Assembly (NCBI GenBank): GCA_016715425.1
Contig: JADKAC010000007.1
Coordinates: 62,001 to 126,000 of the forward strand
DNA: 64,000 nucleotides
Direction of reading: 5' to 3'
Source: Bacteroidota bacterium
GTDB lineage: Bacteria > Bacteroidota > Bacteroidia > Chitinophagales > BACL12
Shown here: positions 45,593 through 54,548 of the stretch, in pieces
Numbering within the stretch: position 1 is the first letter of the stretch
Layout: each line of letters begins with the position of its first letter
Position numbers and translations under genes: made by a program
The notes under the pieces: model-generated
Database searches by the model: none
Told to the model about the DNA's origin: nothing
The model's input: only the letters and a program-made list of their open reading frames with translations

Positions 45593-47134
45593 TCATTCGT
45601 TATATCCACATGCACAAACCAATACACATCTGCCCGTTTGGGTTTTTTTTCTAAACACCGAATATAAAATATTGGAGTCTATATGATTAGCATCATTCAC
45701 CATGCTGAGGTAAACAAGATTAGTTGCTTCCTTTGGCACAGTTTCATCTTTCATCAATTCCTTGAGTAGTGGAATAAACTCCTTCATTTCTATAAACTCG
45801 ATATGCTTATTGCGCAAGATGCGTCCTTTATAAAACAACCATGTCGCCATAAAAATGATGGATGCAATCAACACTGTAAACCAACCTCCATGAGATAATT
45901 TTAATAGATTGGAAGCAAGGAAACTCAGCTCAATAGTAATGAATACACCAAAAAATAAAACAATAAATAACCAAGGTCGGCGATGCAATTGCAATAATTT
46001 TGTAAGTAGCAAAGTGGTCATTATCATATCTATGGTAATGGTAAGTCCGTAAGCAGCTTCCATATTTTTTGATTCACGGAAAACTAAAACCACAGTAATA
46101 CAACCCAGATATAAAAACCAATTAATAGCAGGTATATAAATCTGCCCTTTAATATTGCTTGGATACACTACTTTAAAATTGGTCCATAATTTCAACTTTG
46201 TGGCTTCATTCACCAAAGTAAAACAACCAGTAATTACCGCTTGACTTGCAATGATTGTTGCAGCAGATGCGATGATAATTCCAATTGGTAAAAACCACTC
46301 GGGCATTATTGCATAAAACGGACTGGTATCTTCTGTAAAAAAAGTGCCTTCATTTCGCATTAACCACGAGGCTTGTCCGAAATAACAAAGTAGTAACATG
46401 GACAAAACAAATACCCATCCTATTCTGATATTTTTTTTACCACAATGACCTAAATCGGAAAACATTGCTTCTGCACCAGTAGTACAAAGAAAAACTGCAC
46501 CCAATATCCAAAAACCTCCCGGGTACATTACTAATAAATTAATTGCATACATCGGATTAATTGCACGCAAAACGGATGGGTCCTGCACGATTTGAATAAA
46601 CCCGAGTGTGCCAATCATTAAAAACCAAATAGTCATGATCGGACCGAAAACTGAACCGACTACCTGAGTACCGAATTGCTGAAAAATAAATAATGCGCTG
46701 ATAATTATTATTACGATTGGTACTGTCGGAATATCAGGATTTAGAATTGTTAATCCTTCTATGGCAGATGAAATTGAAATGGGTGGAGTAATAAAACCAT
46801 CGGCAATCAAAGCTGCGCATCCAAGTAATGCCGGAAGAATTGCCCATTTTACTTTATATCTTCTTACCAAAGCATAGAGCGCAAATATTCCTCCTTCACC
46901 TTTATTATCAGCATTTAATGCGAGATATACATATTTAAAAGTGGTGATGATTAATAAAGTCCAAATTACACAACTCAATCCACCGAGAACGATATCTTCA
47001 TTGATAGTGTGTCCACCAACAATTGCCCGCATTACATAAATAGGTGATGTACCTATATCACCATAAATAATTCCGAGTGTAATTAAAACGCCTGCAGCGG
47101 ATATTTTGTGCAGTTTATTTGTGGAGTCGTTCAT
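45593..47134 (-). CDS. kup: Potassium uptake protein Kup, main membrane part (frameshifted)
   Basis: 513 residues with about 12 transmembrane helices. Signature segments are GIIYGDIGTSPIYVMRAI (near 21-38), ADNKGEGGIFALYALVRR (about 76-93), LADGFITPPISISSAIEGL-like ALIADGFITPPISISSAIEG and IASQAVITGCFTLVNEA. Kup proteins are K+/H+ symporters of the inner membrane. Family agreement ends at SVFRKK; after an eight-A run (45643-45650) the frame reads an unrelated tail. Removing one A restores PKRADVYWFVHV. Upstream lies a good promoter. Confidence 0.88.
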   Translation of the reverse strand: MNDSTNKLHKISAAGVLITLGIIYGDIGTSPIYVMRAIVGGHTINEDIVLGGLSCVIWTLLIITTFKYVYLALNADNKGEGGIFALYALVRRYKVKWAILPALLGCAALIADGFITPPISISSAIEGLTILNPDIPTVPIVIIIISALFIFQQFGTQVVGSVFGPIMTIWFLMIGTLGFIQIVQDPSVLRAINPMYAINLLVMYPGGFWILGAVFLCTTGAEAMFSDLGHCGKKNIRIGWVFVLSMLLLCYFGQASWLMRNEGTFFTEDTSPFYAIMPEWFLPIGIIIASAATIIASQAVITGCFTLVNEATKLKLWTNFKVVYPSNIKGQIYIPAINWFLYLGCITVVLVFRESKNMEAAYGLTITIDMIMTTLLLTKLLQLHRRPWLFIVLFFGVFITIELSFLASNLLKLSHGGWFTVLIASIIFMATWLFYKGRILRNKHIEFIEMKEFIPLLKELMKDETVPKEATNLVYLSMVNDANHIDSNILYSVFRKKTQTGRCVLVCACGYNE

Positions 47135-47147
47135 TGTGTTTAGCGCA

Positions 47148-47175
47148 CAAATATATACTTATATCTGTATGACAA
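47148..47175 (-). promoter_or_regulatory. Candidate promoter of kup (TTG ... TATATTTG)
   Basis: On the minus strand TATATTTG (47155-47148) matches the TAnnTTTG -7 box, and a TTG at 47175-47173 lies 17 bases upstream, close to the usual -33 spacing. The kup ATG follows 13 bases after the -7 box, leaving a short leader. Confidence 0.55.
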
Positions 47176-47215
47176 CAGATATAATTTCCGAATTAAAAAT
47201 AAAATAGATGACTAG

Positions 47216-47776
47216 TTACTCAGCTTTAATTTCTTGAGCCGCTTTGTTTTTATAGCTTGTAAAATCCATTGTTTTATAAGTGCCTTCTGCATAAAACTTT
47301 AGCATTAGCATCATATCATTTGGATCTTTATAGCCGGCTTCTACTCCTATCTTATCCCCTTTGGTGGAAATAAATGATATAGTGGGGTAACCTAAACGCC
47401 CGCTGCGAGAAGCATACGCAACAGCAAAATCATTAGTGCCCCGGCTGCCATTACTTTTTGTAGAATAAGTTTTGCCGTTAAAAATTAAATCTTCTTTTTG
47501 TTCCGCATTAAATTTCACCGCATAAAAATTTTCATTTACATATTTCACCACTTCAGGATTCATATATGTATTTGCATCTAATTTTTTACACCATCCACAC
47601 CAATCAGTATAGAAATCAATCATTACTAACTTATCTTTTTTCTTTGATTTTTCTACTGCTTCTTCTAAGGTGATCCAGTTTATTTCTGTAGCTTCTGATT
47701 TATCTGAAGCGGATAAAGTTTCATTGCTTATTGGCATAAAACTGATGAACAGTGTAAATAACAGTGTTGATAGCAT
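47216..47776 (-). CDS. Secreted thioredoxin-fold protein (CGWC)
   Basis: 186 residues. A hydrophobic N-terminus (LSTLLFTLFISFMPIS) suggests a signal peptide. The thioredoxin-like domain carries WCGWCKK with cysteines at about 60 and 63 in VMIDFYTDWCGWCKKLDANT, and a cis-Pro in LGYPTISF. This layout resembles the DUF255/thioredoxin_7 proteins that reduce periplasmic disulfides. It is 12 bases downstream of a second, related thioredoxin gene, with the same DANTxxNP and YPTxxF motifs, so the two arose by duplication. Confidence 0.85.
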   Translation of the reverse strand: MLSTLLFTLFISFMPISNETLSASDKSEATEINWITLEEAVEKSKKKDKLVMIDFYTDWCGWCKKLDANTYMNPEVVKYVNENFYAVKFNAEQKEDLIFNGKTYSTKSNGSRGTNDFAVAYASRSGRLGYPTISFISTKGDKIGVEAGYKDPNDMMLMLKFYAEGTYKTMDFTSYKNKAAQEIKAE

Positions 47777-47788
47777 GGTGGTATTAAT

Positions 47789-48400
47789 TTATTTTTTAAT
47801 GTTTGAAATGTAGCTTTGACTATATGTTTCCCACGGAGTATTCTTAAAATAATCCTGACCGATATAATCCAAAATTGGTTCTAATTGCTCTGCGGATAAA
47901 GCGCCTGAAATAGGTTGAATCATATCTAGATTTTCATCTAAGAATACCATCGTTGGATATGCAATACCTCTTTCTGTAGATGCGATATAAATGGTAAATT
48001 CATGGGTACTCATTCTTGCAGCAGCACCCGGATTTGGATTTACAAATGTTTTATCCTTAAAGTAAATTGTATCCGAAGATTCCGCATCAAATTTTGTGGG
48101 AATATAATAAGTACTTAATAGTTGGCGAATGCGAGGATTGCTGAATGTATTTGCATCTAACCATTTGCACGGCCCGCACCATGTGGTATATACATCCATA
48201 AATATTTTCTTATGGGTGATTTTATTTTGTTCAATAGCTTCTTCTACGCTATACCATTTAAATTCTTCTTCACCTTCAATTTTGGAAACAACAGGAGTTT
48301 CGAAAGATTCTTCAGGTGTAATTGATTTATTGAGAACAACAAATGAAACTATAACGCCACTAATTACTATTAAACCGGAAAATAAAAGAGTCTTACGCAT
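47789..48400 (-). CDS. Membrane-anchored thioredoxin-fold protein (CGPC)
   Basis: Start placed at the ATG at 48400 (MRKTLLFSGLIVISGVIVSFVV); the frame extends 63 bases further without better support. 203 residues: an N-terminal anchor or signal, then the thioredoxin domain with TTWCGPCKW (cysteines about 75 and 78) and AYPTMVF. It precedes the CGWC paralog on the same transcript. The different dipeptides, GP and GW, suggest different redox potentials, but this is inference. Confidence 0.85.
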   Translation of the reverse strand: MRKTLLFSGLIVISGVIVSFVVLNKSITPEESFETPVVSKIEGEEEFKWYSVEEAIEQNKITHKKIFMDVYTTWCGPCKWLDANTFSNPRIRQLLSTYYIPTKFDAESSDTIYFKDKTFVNPNPGAAARMSTHEFTIYIASTERGIAYPTMVFLDENLDMIQPISGALSAEQLEPILDYIGQDYFKNTPWETYSQSYISNIKK

Positions 48401-48477
48401 ATTTATCAATCTTAGTTTGGTGCTTGATTTAACAAAAATAATTCCATAATAGTTAAATTGCAATCAATATAAAGATT

Positions 48478-49053
48478 ATGACGGATAATAAACGTAGAAT
48501 TATAGTTTCGGTATCGGGTGCCAGCGGTGCTATTTACGCAAAAGTGTTGTTCGATAAACTTTTGTTAATGAATGATCAAATTGAAAAAATTGGTATAGTG
48601 ATGAGCGACAATGCAAAAGATGTTTGGCAATATGAACTCGACAATCGTGATTATGAAAATTATCCCTTTCACTATTATGATAAAAATGATTTCATGGCAC
48701 CTTTTGCTTCAGGGTCCGCCAAATATGATACATTATTTATTTGCCCTTGCTCAATGGGAACTCTGGGACGAATTGCCACAGGAGTCTCCAATGATTTAAC
48801 TACAAGAGCTGCGGATGTAATTTTAAAAGAGCGTCGAAAGCTCATACTTTTAATCCGGGAAACACCCTATAATCTTATCCATATACGCAATATGGAAACA
48901 GTAACAATGGCGGGCGGAATTATTTGTCCGGCTTCTCCTTCCTATTATAGTAAGCCTAAAAATTTTGAAGAACTCACCGCAACAGTAATTGACCGGGCTT
49001 TGGAATTAGCAGGATTATCAGTAAACGGATATCGTTGGGGTGGAGAAGCTTAA
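48478..49053 (+). CDS. ubiX: UbiX family flavin prenyltransferase
   Basis: 191 residues starting RRIIVSVSGASGAIYAKVL, the FMN-binding motif of UbiX. The later motifs FICPCSMGTLGRIATGVSNDL (about 87-107), RRKLILLIRETPYN (about 118-131) and GGIICPASPSYY are all conserved. UbiX prenylates reduced FMN to make the cofactor of UbiD decarboxylases. No ubiD is present in this window. It diverges from the thioredoxin pair. Confidence 0.94.
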   Translation: MTDNKRRIIVSVSGASGAIYAKVLFDKLLLMNDQIEKIGIVMSDNAKDVWQYELDNRDYENYPFHYYDKNDFMAPFASGSAKYDTLFICPCSMGTLGRIATGVSNDLTTRAADVILKERRKLILLIRETPYNLIHIRNMETVTMAGGIICPASPSYYSKPKNFEELTATVIDRALELAGLSVNGYRWGGEA

Positions 49054-49056
49054 TTT

Positions 49057-49479
49057 TTATTCTTCTATTACAAATGTTCCTGCAATCCTATCATGCAATG
49101 CTCTTTTTCGATCATCCAATAGCACCATCAAAAAACCTATCAATAAAAATATTGCTGAAAGAATTTTTGATAAGTTTCGAATGATAGATTCTGATAACGT
49201 TATGCGACCACCTTGCAGATTCACTACTTTAATACGCATTAATAATTTCCCTACAGTTGCCTGATACTTACTTCCTTCCATTATAATGAAATACAATAAA
49301 CCGAAAATACTTCCAAACCAAATTATTCCCATAGAAGGATGAAATAGAGAAAACCCAAATATCAAGGCCAGAATGGAACGGGCAATACCTATCATCAACA
49401 TATCAATTATATAAGCAACAAAGCGGGATAAAAATCCTGCATAAATTGTTTGACCCGACTGTGAATCTATTATTTGCAT
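49057..49479 (-). CDS. RDD family membrane protein
   Basis: 140 residues with the RDD layout: AGFLSRFVAYIIDMLMIG at the first helix (Arg then Asp), a second helix pair, GKLLMRIKVVNLQGGRITL and a final LLDDRKRALHDRIAGTFVI. RDD proteins are small inner-membrane proteins, some acting as cation/H+ exchangers; no role is assigned here. It converges on ubiX, three bases from its stop. Confidence 0.88.
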   Translation of the reverse strand: MQIIDSQSGQTIYAGFLSRFVAYIIDMLMIGIARSILALIFGFSLFHPSMGIIWFGSIFGLLYFIIMEGSKYQATVGKLLMRIKVVNLQGGRITLSESIIRNLSKILSAIFLLIGFLMVLLDDRKRALHDRIAGTFVIEE

Positions 49480-49504
49480 ACTGTAATTTCCTTTTATTTC
49501 CGTG

Positions 49505-49512
49505 TATCTTTG
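49505..49512 (+). promoter_or_regulatory. Candidate -7 box (TATCTTTG) for the FKBP lipoprotein gene
   Basis: TATCTTTG, an exact TAnnTTTG match, ends 18 bases before the ATG at 49531 and supports that start over an ORF extension beginning at 49474 that would contain the promoter. Confidence 0.55.
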
Positions 49513-49530
49513 CGCCTCAAATTTATAAAA

Positions 49531-50214
49531 ATGAAAAGACTATTAGTACCAATGTTTTTTGCCGTTACATTTATGGCATGTAGCAATAAAACATCATTGA
49601 AAACACCACAATTACTTACTGCTGAAGATTCACTGAGTTATGCTTTGGGAATTAACATCGGTGAAAGTTTACAAAAACAAGGAATAGAAAATTTGAATAC
49701 GGATATTATTTCTACCGCAATTCATCAGGCATTTGCAGACGATTCTTCTATCCTGTTAGACAATGAAGCATCCGTAACTTATCTAAATTCTTATTTTCAG
49801 AAAAAGCAAATGGCGTTAATGGATAAGAAACTTCAGGAAGGGAAAGATTTCTTAGCAGAAAATGCGACGAAACCCGGCGTACAAGTATCAAGCAGCGGAC
49901 TGCAATATCAAGTAATTAAAGAAGGTACAGGTTCCATGCCTGTTGATGGAGATTCTGTTACAGTAAATTACAGAGGAACATTAATAGATGGTACTGAATT
50001 CGAAAGTTCTTTTGAAACAAATTCTCCGGTTACTTTTAATGTAGACGAAGTAATTCCTGGCTGGACCGAAGGATTGAAAATGATGAAAGAAGGTGCATCT
50101 TATAAACTTTTTATTCCTGCCGAGTTAGGCTTTGGAGCAATGGGTGGCGGACCTGTTCCTGCAAACTCTGTGTTAATTTTTGATGTGGATTTATTAAAAG
50201 TTATTAAAAAATAA
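49531..50214 (+). CDS. FKBP-type peptidyl-prolyl isomerase lipoprotein (Mip/FkpA-like)
   Basis: Start chosen at 49531 (MKRLLVPMFFAVTFMAC), which yields a lipobox FMAC and lies right after a promoter box. An N-terminal dimerisation region (LTAEDSLSYALGINIGESLQKQG, about 31-53, then long helices) precedes the FKBP domain (about 125-226): VTVNYRGTLIDGTEFESSFE, VIPGWTEGLKMMKEGASYKLFIP and GPVPANSVLIFDVDLL. It catalyses proline isomerisation of envelope proteins. A terminator follows. Confidence 0.92.
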   Translation: MKRLLVPMFFAVTFMACSNKTSLKTPQLLTAEDSLSYALGINIGESLQKQGIENLNTDIISTAIHQAFADDSSILLDNEASVTYLNSYFQKKQMALMDKKLQEGKDFLAENATKPGVQVSSSGLQYQVIKEGTGSMPVDGDSVTVNYRGTLIDGTEFESSFETNSPVTFNVDEVIPGWTEGLKMMKEGASYKLFIPAELGFGAMGGGPVPANSVLIFDVDLLKVIKK

Positions 50215-50221
50215 TTTGTAG

Positions 50222-50248
50222 AAAGGGGTGCAACTCCCCTTTTTTTTT
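50222..50248 (+). terminator. Intrinsic terminator after the FKBP gene
   Basis: AAAGGGG (50222-50228), a seven-base loop and CCCCTTT (50236-50242) form the stem, followed by a T run reaching about 50248. It lies eight bases past the FKBP stop. Confidence 0.85.
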
Positions 50249-50276
50249 ATTTTTCCCCCGTAATAAAAATACTATT

Positions 50277-50771
50277 ATGAAAAAGCATTTTCTTTATTTC
50301 ACCATCCTATTTATATCAGTTTTAGCAACAGCTCAAACGGAACAATTAGATTTATGTAACGACCTGAAAGAAGCAGCAACTATTGTGAATGATCCTGATG
50401 GTTTTAAGAAAGGAGAAGCAAGGCCAAATGATATGTGGATTTATTATGATTGCAATCTTACTTTTCAAGGAGCTACACGTTCTGAAGTACATTATTTTGC
50501 TGATGGCAAACTTTCTAATGTGTTACAATATTTTGGTGAGACTTTATCGCAAGATCAAGCTCTAACGATGTACGATCAGTTGGCAAATGATTTTCGCAAA
50601 TGTTATTCTGCAATAAAAGTAGAACCCGGTGCTCTCGGATTGCGCAACGATTTATCTTTTCAGATTCATGATAATATGATTGCAAGGTTGGCTATTTATT
50701 ATGGAGAGCCTTCTGCATCAAATGAAAAAACATATAAAGTGTTTTTTGATTTATATTATCTGGGTGAATAA
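50277..50771 (+). CDS. Secreted protein of unknown function
   Basis: 164 residues with signal peptide MKKHFLYFTILFISVLATAQ. The mature part includes two cysteines (DLCNDLKEAA and YYDCNLTF) plus a third in DFRKCYSA, and a C-terminal TYKVFFDLYYLGE strand. No known domain is recognised. It follows the FKBP terminator and so has its own promoter, which I cannot identify clearly. Confidence 0.65.
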   Translation: MKKHFLYFTILFISVLATAQTEQLDLCNDLKEAATIVNDPDGFKKGEARPNDMWIYYDCNLTFQGATRSEVHYFADGKLSNVLQYFGETLSQDQALTMYDQLANDFRKCYSAIKVEPGALGLRNDLSFQIHDNMIARLAIYYGEPSASNEKTYKVFFDLYYLGE

Positions 50772-50854
50772 CAATTTTAAAGGCAGTTATAAAATGCATT
50801 TCGATAAATACTCCATGATGCACTTGTTATCTTTGAAAAAATTAATTCCAAAAC

Positions 50855-52144
50855 ATGCGTCAAATATTTTTTATAATCCTCTCCCCACTATTTTTATTTA
50901 CAACTTTCTTATCTGCACAAACAATTGGCATTAGCGAATTTATGTATCATGCCGATACGAGTGCGCATTCGAATGATTGGGTGGAGTTATATAATTATGG
51001 CAATTCGCCTGTAAATATTTCAGGATGGAAATTAAAAGATGAAAATATTGACAACACATTTATAATTCCAACATCCACTACAATTGATCCAGGTGCATAT
51101 CTTGTAATTGCGCAAAGCTTGGATACTTTTTTAATGGTGTATCCCGATGTTACAAATGTGATTGGCAGTTTTGATTTTGGTTTGGGAAATAAATCTGATC
51201 AGGTACGATTGCTTGATGCATCTAATACACCGATTGTAGAAATTAATTATGTTGATTCACTTCCATGGCCAAGTGCGGCAGATGGCATGGGACCTTCGCT
51301 TCAAATAAAAAGTTTTGATGATGATCCTAATGATCCTGATAACTGGTTTGCAGGTTGCGTGAGAGGCACTCCGGGTACGGCGTATTTTCCTTGTGATTAT
51401 CCATTAGTAATAAGTGAAATAAATTATAACTCCGCTTCTTTTTTTAAAGTTGGTGATTGGATAGAATTATATAATCGCAGTGGTGCTTTAATAAATTTAT
51501 CCGGTTGGGAATTCCGTGATCAACAAAATAATATTTTTGTTTTTCCCACCGGTACAATTTTAAATGATGGAGAAAGATTAGTGGTTTCCGATTCATTAGA
51601 TGCACTCACAACTGCATTTCCCGGATTAGATAATGTGATTGGTGAATTTACTTTTTCACTATCAAATGGCGGTGATGCGGTGTTGTTATATGATGCTGCT
51701 TTTACATTGCAGTTCTCAGTAAAATATAATGACAAACTCCCGTGGCCAATTGATGCGGATGGCGATGGTTATACTTTAGAATTTATAGAGGAAAACGATA
51801 ATCCAAATATCCCTGAAAACTGGATTGCAGGTTGTCCGTTTGGCTCACCCGGTATTCCTTTTACATTTCCTTGTCCTACATTGCAAGCAGAAAATATCAA
51901 TAAAAATAGTATTGAAATTTATCCCAATCCATTCACTGATTATTTGTATTTAGATCTTTCCGGATTAAATGCAGGAACAATTCAGCAATGTTATATCACT
52001 GATTTTTCCGGTAGAATAATTACGGATATTCAAGTAGATAATTCCATTGTTATTTGGAACAATACATTAGCAAGTGGTATCTATTTATTGCATTTAATTG
52101 CAAGCGACGGAACACAATACACACATAAAATAATTCGCAATTAA
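50855..52144 (+). CDS. Lamin-tail-domain secreted protein with T9SS sorting domain
   Basis: 429 residues. Signal peptide (RQIFFIILSPLFLFTTFLSAQ), then two lamin-tail domains: IGISEFMYHADTSAHSNDWVELYN (about 24-47) and LVISEINYNSASFFKVGDWIELYN (about 186-209), each ending in a NW-AGC-GTPG-like motif. The C-terminus IYPNPFTDYLYLDLSG ... THKIIRN is a type A T9SS domain. Lamin-tail domains occur in bacterial surface proteins and nucleases; no nuclease is attached here. Function is unknown. Confidence 0.88.
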   Translation: MRQIFFIILSPLFLFTTFLSAQTIGISEFMYHADTSAHSNDWVELYNYGNSPVNISGWKLKDENIDNTFIIPTSTTIDPGAYLVIAQSLDTFLMVYPDVTNVIGSFDFGLGNKSDQVRLLDASNTPIVEINYVDSLPWPSAADGMGPSLQIKSFDDDPNDPDNWFAGCVRGTPGTAYFPCDYPLVISEINYNSASFFKVGDWIELYNRSGALINLSGWEFRDQQNNIFVFPTGTILNDGERLVVSDSLDALTTAFPGLDNVIGEFTFSLSNGGDAVLLYDAAFTLQFSVKYNDKLPWPIDADGDGYTLEFIEENDNPNIPENWIAGCPFGSPGIPFTFPCPTLQAENINKNSIEIYPNPFTDYLYLDLSGLNAGTIQQCYITDFSGRIITDIQVDNSIVIWNNTLASGIYLLHLIASDGTQYTHKIIRN

Positions 52145-52620
52145 TTTATGTATTGCAGTAACCAGCTATTGGCAAATGTTGTTTTGAAATTCTGATCAAA
52201 TTCAGCTTTTGTAAATACCAAACAATTAAATATTTCGGTATCTTCATTTAAATGTCCATCATGCAAAAGCGAGGCGGCATCAGAAACAGAATGGGTAATA
52301 ATACCATCATCTGTCTTATATGAAAATAAAAATCTGTTGAATAAATCTACTTGCAAATGATTCGCAAGTTTCTTCATAAATATCATGGAAGAATCAATAG
52401 AACATCCGCCTGCGCTGGTATGTGTTTCATCCACCATTAAAATTATAAATCTGTCTTCCAACACTTTGCCATATCCATTTAATCGCAGATCATGTGAAGT
52501 CCAACGATTTACAAAAACTTCTAATTCTTTATTCAACCAAATAATTTCTTCCTCAGTAAAAGGTCTGTCGCTTTGATAAATCCATACTCTGGATTGTGGA
52601 CTAAATTCTTCTATATTCAT
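52141..52620 (-). CDS. Conserved Bacteroidota protein of unknown function
   Basis: 159 residues, no signal or membrane helix. Distinctive motifs are SRVWIYQSDRPFTEEEI, FVNRWTSHDLRLNGYG and a triad-like SAGGCSIDSSMIF with one cysteine. I recall homologs carrying the database label ABC transporter ATPase, but no Walker motif is present, so that label looks unsupported. It starts close to the Fe-S protein stop (two bases apart) and overlaps the convergent lamin-tail gene by four bases. Confidence 0.75.
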   Translation of the reverse strand: MNIEEFSPQSRVWIYQSDRPFTEEEIIWLNKELEVFVNRWTSHDLRLNGYGKVLEDRFIILMVDETHTSAGGCSIDSSMIFMKKLANHLQVDLFNRFLFSYKTDDGIITHSVSDAASLLHDGHLNEDTEIFNCLVFTKAEFDQNFKTTFANSWLLQYIN

Positions 52621-52622
52621 CT

Positions 52623-53456
52623 CTATATTAAATTATTTCCTTTTGCAATTAGTTCGGCAATATCAAATACTTTAACTGCATCTTCTTTATCAAAACTTTT
52701 CACGCCGTCTGTCATCATGATATTACAATATGGGCAAGGTAAAGCAATAATATCTGCTTTAATTTCCAATGCTTGCTCTGTTCTTGCCACATTTATTTCT
52801 TTATTTCCGGATTCAGATTCTTTAAACACCTGAGAGCCACCGGCACCACAACATAATCCTCTGGATTTACAACTGCGCATTTCCATTAATTCCGCATCTA
52901 ATGTTTGCAATACTTGGCGGGGAGCATCATAAATTTCATTTGCTCTGCCGAGATAACAGGAATCATGATATGTAATTCGCTTACCTGTGAAAGCACCACC
53001 TTGCACTTTTAATCTGCCTTCATTTATTAATTGTTGTAGAAATTCCGAATGATGTATTACTTCATAATTACCACCTAATTGTGGATATTCATTTTTGATA
53101 ATATTAAAACAATGCGGACATGTAGTTACAATTTTTTTTATACCATATCCATTTAAAATAGCAATATTATTTTGCGCCAGCATCTGATATAAAAATTCAT
53201 TTCCTGCTCTTCTTGCCGGATCACCGGTACACCCTTCTTCAGTACCGAGTACTGCAAATTTTATATTGATACTGTTTAATATTTTTACAAATGCACCGGT
53301 TACTTGTTGAGCCCTTTGATCAAAACTTCCGGCACAACCTACCCAGAATAAAATTTCCGGAGATTCGCCACCGGCAAACAACTCTGCTAATACCGGAACA
53401 TTATTTAATCCTTCCTTCACATTACATTTTTTAGAATGATACAAATGTAAAAACAT
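52623..53456 (-). CDS. Cysteine-rich (CCG domain) Fe-S oxidoreductase subunit
   Basis: 277 residues from the ATG at 53456; a GTG at 53420 (followed by KEGLNNVPVLAELFAGG) fits the family start better. Two CCG repeats are visible: the first with VTTCPHCFNII (about 115), HDSCYLGR (about 168) and RGLCCGAGGS (about 199-208), the later with LPCPYCNIMMTDG. Such CCG domains bind unusual [4Fe-4S] clusters, as in HdrB and lactate-utilisation LutA/GlpC. The partner ferredoxin-type subunit is not in this window, or is downstream outside it. Confidence 0.85.
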   Translation of the reverse strand: MFLHLYHSKKCNVKEGLNNVPVLAELFAGGESPEILFWVGCAGSFDQRAQQVTGAFVKILNSINIKFAVLGTEEGCTGDPARRAGNEFLYQMLAQNNIAILNGYGIKKIVTTCPHCFNIIKNEYPQLGGNYEVIHHSEFLQQLINEGRLKVQGGAFTGKRITYHDSCYLGRANEIYDAPRQVLQTLDAELMEMRSCKSRGLCCGAGGSQVFKESESGNKEINVARTEQALEIKADIIALPCPYCNIMMTDGVKSFDKEDAVKVFDIAELIAKGNNLI

Positions 53457-53526
53457 ATTCCTCAGGTTTAAACAAATTCTCTTTTTCGTAGTGGCTTTTT
53501 ACCGCAAAGTCCGCAAAGTTTAAAAG

Positions 53527-53556
53527 TTGACAATTGACAGTGGACAATTGACAATG
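53527..53556. repeat. Heptad tract TTGACAA type
   Basis: Four consecutive seven-base units TTGACAA, TTGACAG, TGGACAA, TTGACAA sit in the 503-base gap between the Fe-S protein and the CPPVCD genes. They are the reverse-complement form of the TTGTCAA units seen elsewhere. The remainder of this part of the gap (53457-53684) shows a nine-base duplication (CGCAAAGTC/T near 53503-53520) and nothing else recognisable. Confidence 0.75.
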
Positions 53557-53684
53557 AAAAAAAATCAAAGTTTCAGATTTCGGGGTTTCAAGTTCAAAAT
53601 TATCTTTCGTCTTTACATTTACTCATTACTTATTTAAATAGTATTGGGTATCTAGTAAAACATATCCCTGATCATTAACTTTGA

Positions 53685-53854
<170 letters not shown>

Positions 53855-53915
53855 TTTTTACCTCAAAGGGCACATGGATTTATCGCAAAGAGCAAAGGTT
53901 TTGGTAAATAAACCT

Positions 53916-53936
53916 TACATTTATTTCGTGAACAAT
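53916..53936 (+). promoter_or_regulatory. Shared upstream element of CPPVCD gene 1 (probable promoter)
   Basis: A 21-base stretch starting TACATTTATTTCG is identical to 54504-54524 upstream of the second gene, and both begin exactly 45 bases before the ATG. TACATTTA resembles the TAnnTTTG -7 box. Confidence 0.5.
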
Positions 53937-53960
53937 AATTTAACAAACAAAACCCAACAA

Positions 53961-54410
53961 ATGAAAAAGTTAAACCCCATTACATTTTACAAACGACTTG
54001 CAATTACAAGTTCATTGTTATGCGTTGTATGTATTTCCTTTATTTTTATTAGCGCAAATAAGTATCCACAAGAAGCAGGGAATCTTGAAACTGTTTCAAT
54101 TACCACAGCAAATACTTACTTTAAAAATTACATACGCAATGCGAGAAAAAGCAATACTGTTCTTAAAGGCATGGTAATAAGTGCAGAACAGTTAAATGCC
54201 ATTACACTTCTCAGCACTAATAATCCTGCACTCAATTCCATCAGAATTTATTATGCAAAAGATGCTGCCGGATCAGATGCTTCTCTCATTGTAGGTGTAG
54301 ATGTTGCCGGAAATGATTTAGTAAATACTATTTATTGTACTAAACGATTCAACACAGGATTATGCCCGCCGGTGTGTGATGTAATCAGCCCTATTATTTC
54401 TGAAAGATAA
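53961..54410 (+). CDS. Small membrane-anchored or secreted protein ending in a CPPVCD motif, copy 1
   Basis: Start placed at 53961 (MKKLNPITFYKRLAITSSLLC), 45 bases after a conserved upstream element; the longer frame to 53874 runs into repeat DNA. 149 residues: basic N-terminus, one hydrophobic segment (about 14-33) ending ISANKY, then a soluble domain with FKNYIRNARKSNTVLKGMVI and IRIYYAKDAAGSDASLIVGVD, ending GLCPPVCDVISPIISER. The two cysteines could bind metal, form a disulfide or carry a lipid; none is established. Tandem paralog follows. Confidence 0.75.
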   Translation: MKKLNPITFYKRLAITSSLLCVVCISFIFISANKYPQEAGNLETVSITTANTYFKNYIRNARKSNTVLKGMVISAEQLNAITLLSTNNPALNSIRIYYAKDAAGSDASLIVGVDVAGNDLVNTIYCTKRFNTGLCPPVCDVISPIISER

Positions 54411-54503
54411 AGTCAAATAGTTTTTCCTAAGATTAATATTCAAGCAATTTGAAAGTTGAGTTTAATTGTGAATGCTTGTAATTTAAATTAAGAAAATTAA
54501 TAC

Positions 54504-54524
54504 TACATTTATTTCGTGAACAAT
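54504..54524 (+). promoter_or_regulatory. Shared upstream element of CPPVCD gene 2 (probable promoter)
   Basis: The same 21 bases as at 53916-53936, again 45 bases upstream of the start codon. Conservation of both sequence and spacing in an otherwise diverged intergenic region points to a promoter or leader element. Confidence 0.5.
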
Positions 54525-54548
54525 TATTTAATCATTAAAAACCAACTA

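Noticed and set aside
49474..49530. Longer start for the FKBP lipoprotein
   Set aside because: It would hide the lipoprotein signal and would include the TATCTTTG promoter box at 49505-49512.
52141..52620. Reading this gene as an ABC transporter ATPase
   Set aside because: I recall that label on homologs, but there is no Walker A, Walker B or signature motif in the 159 residues.
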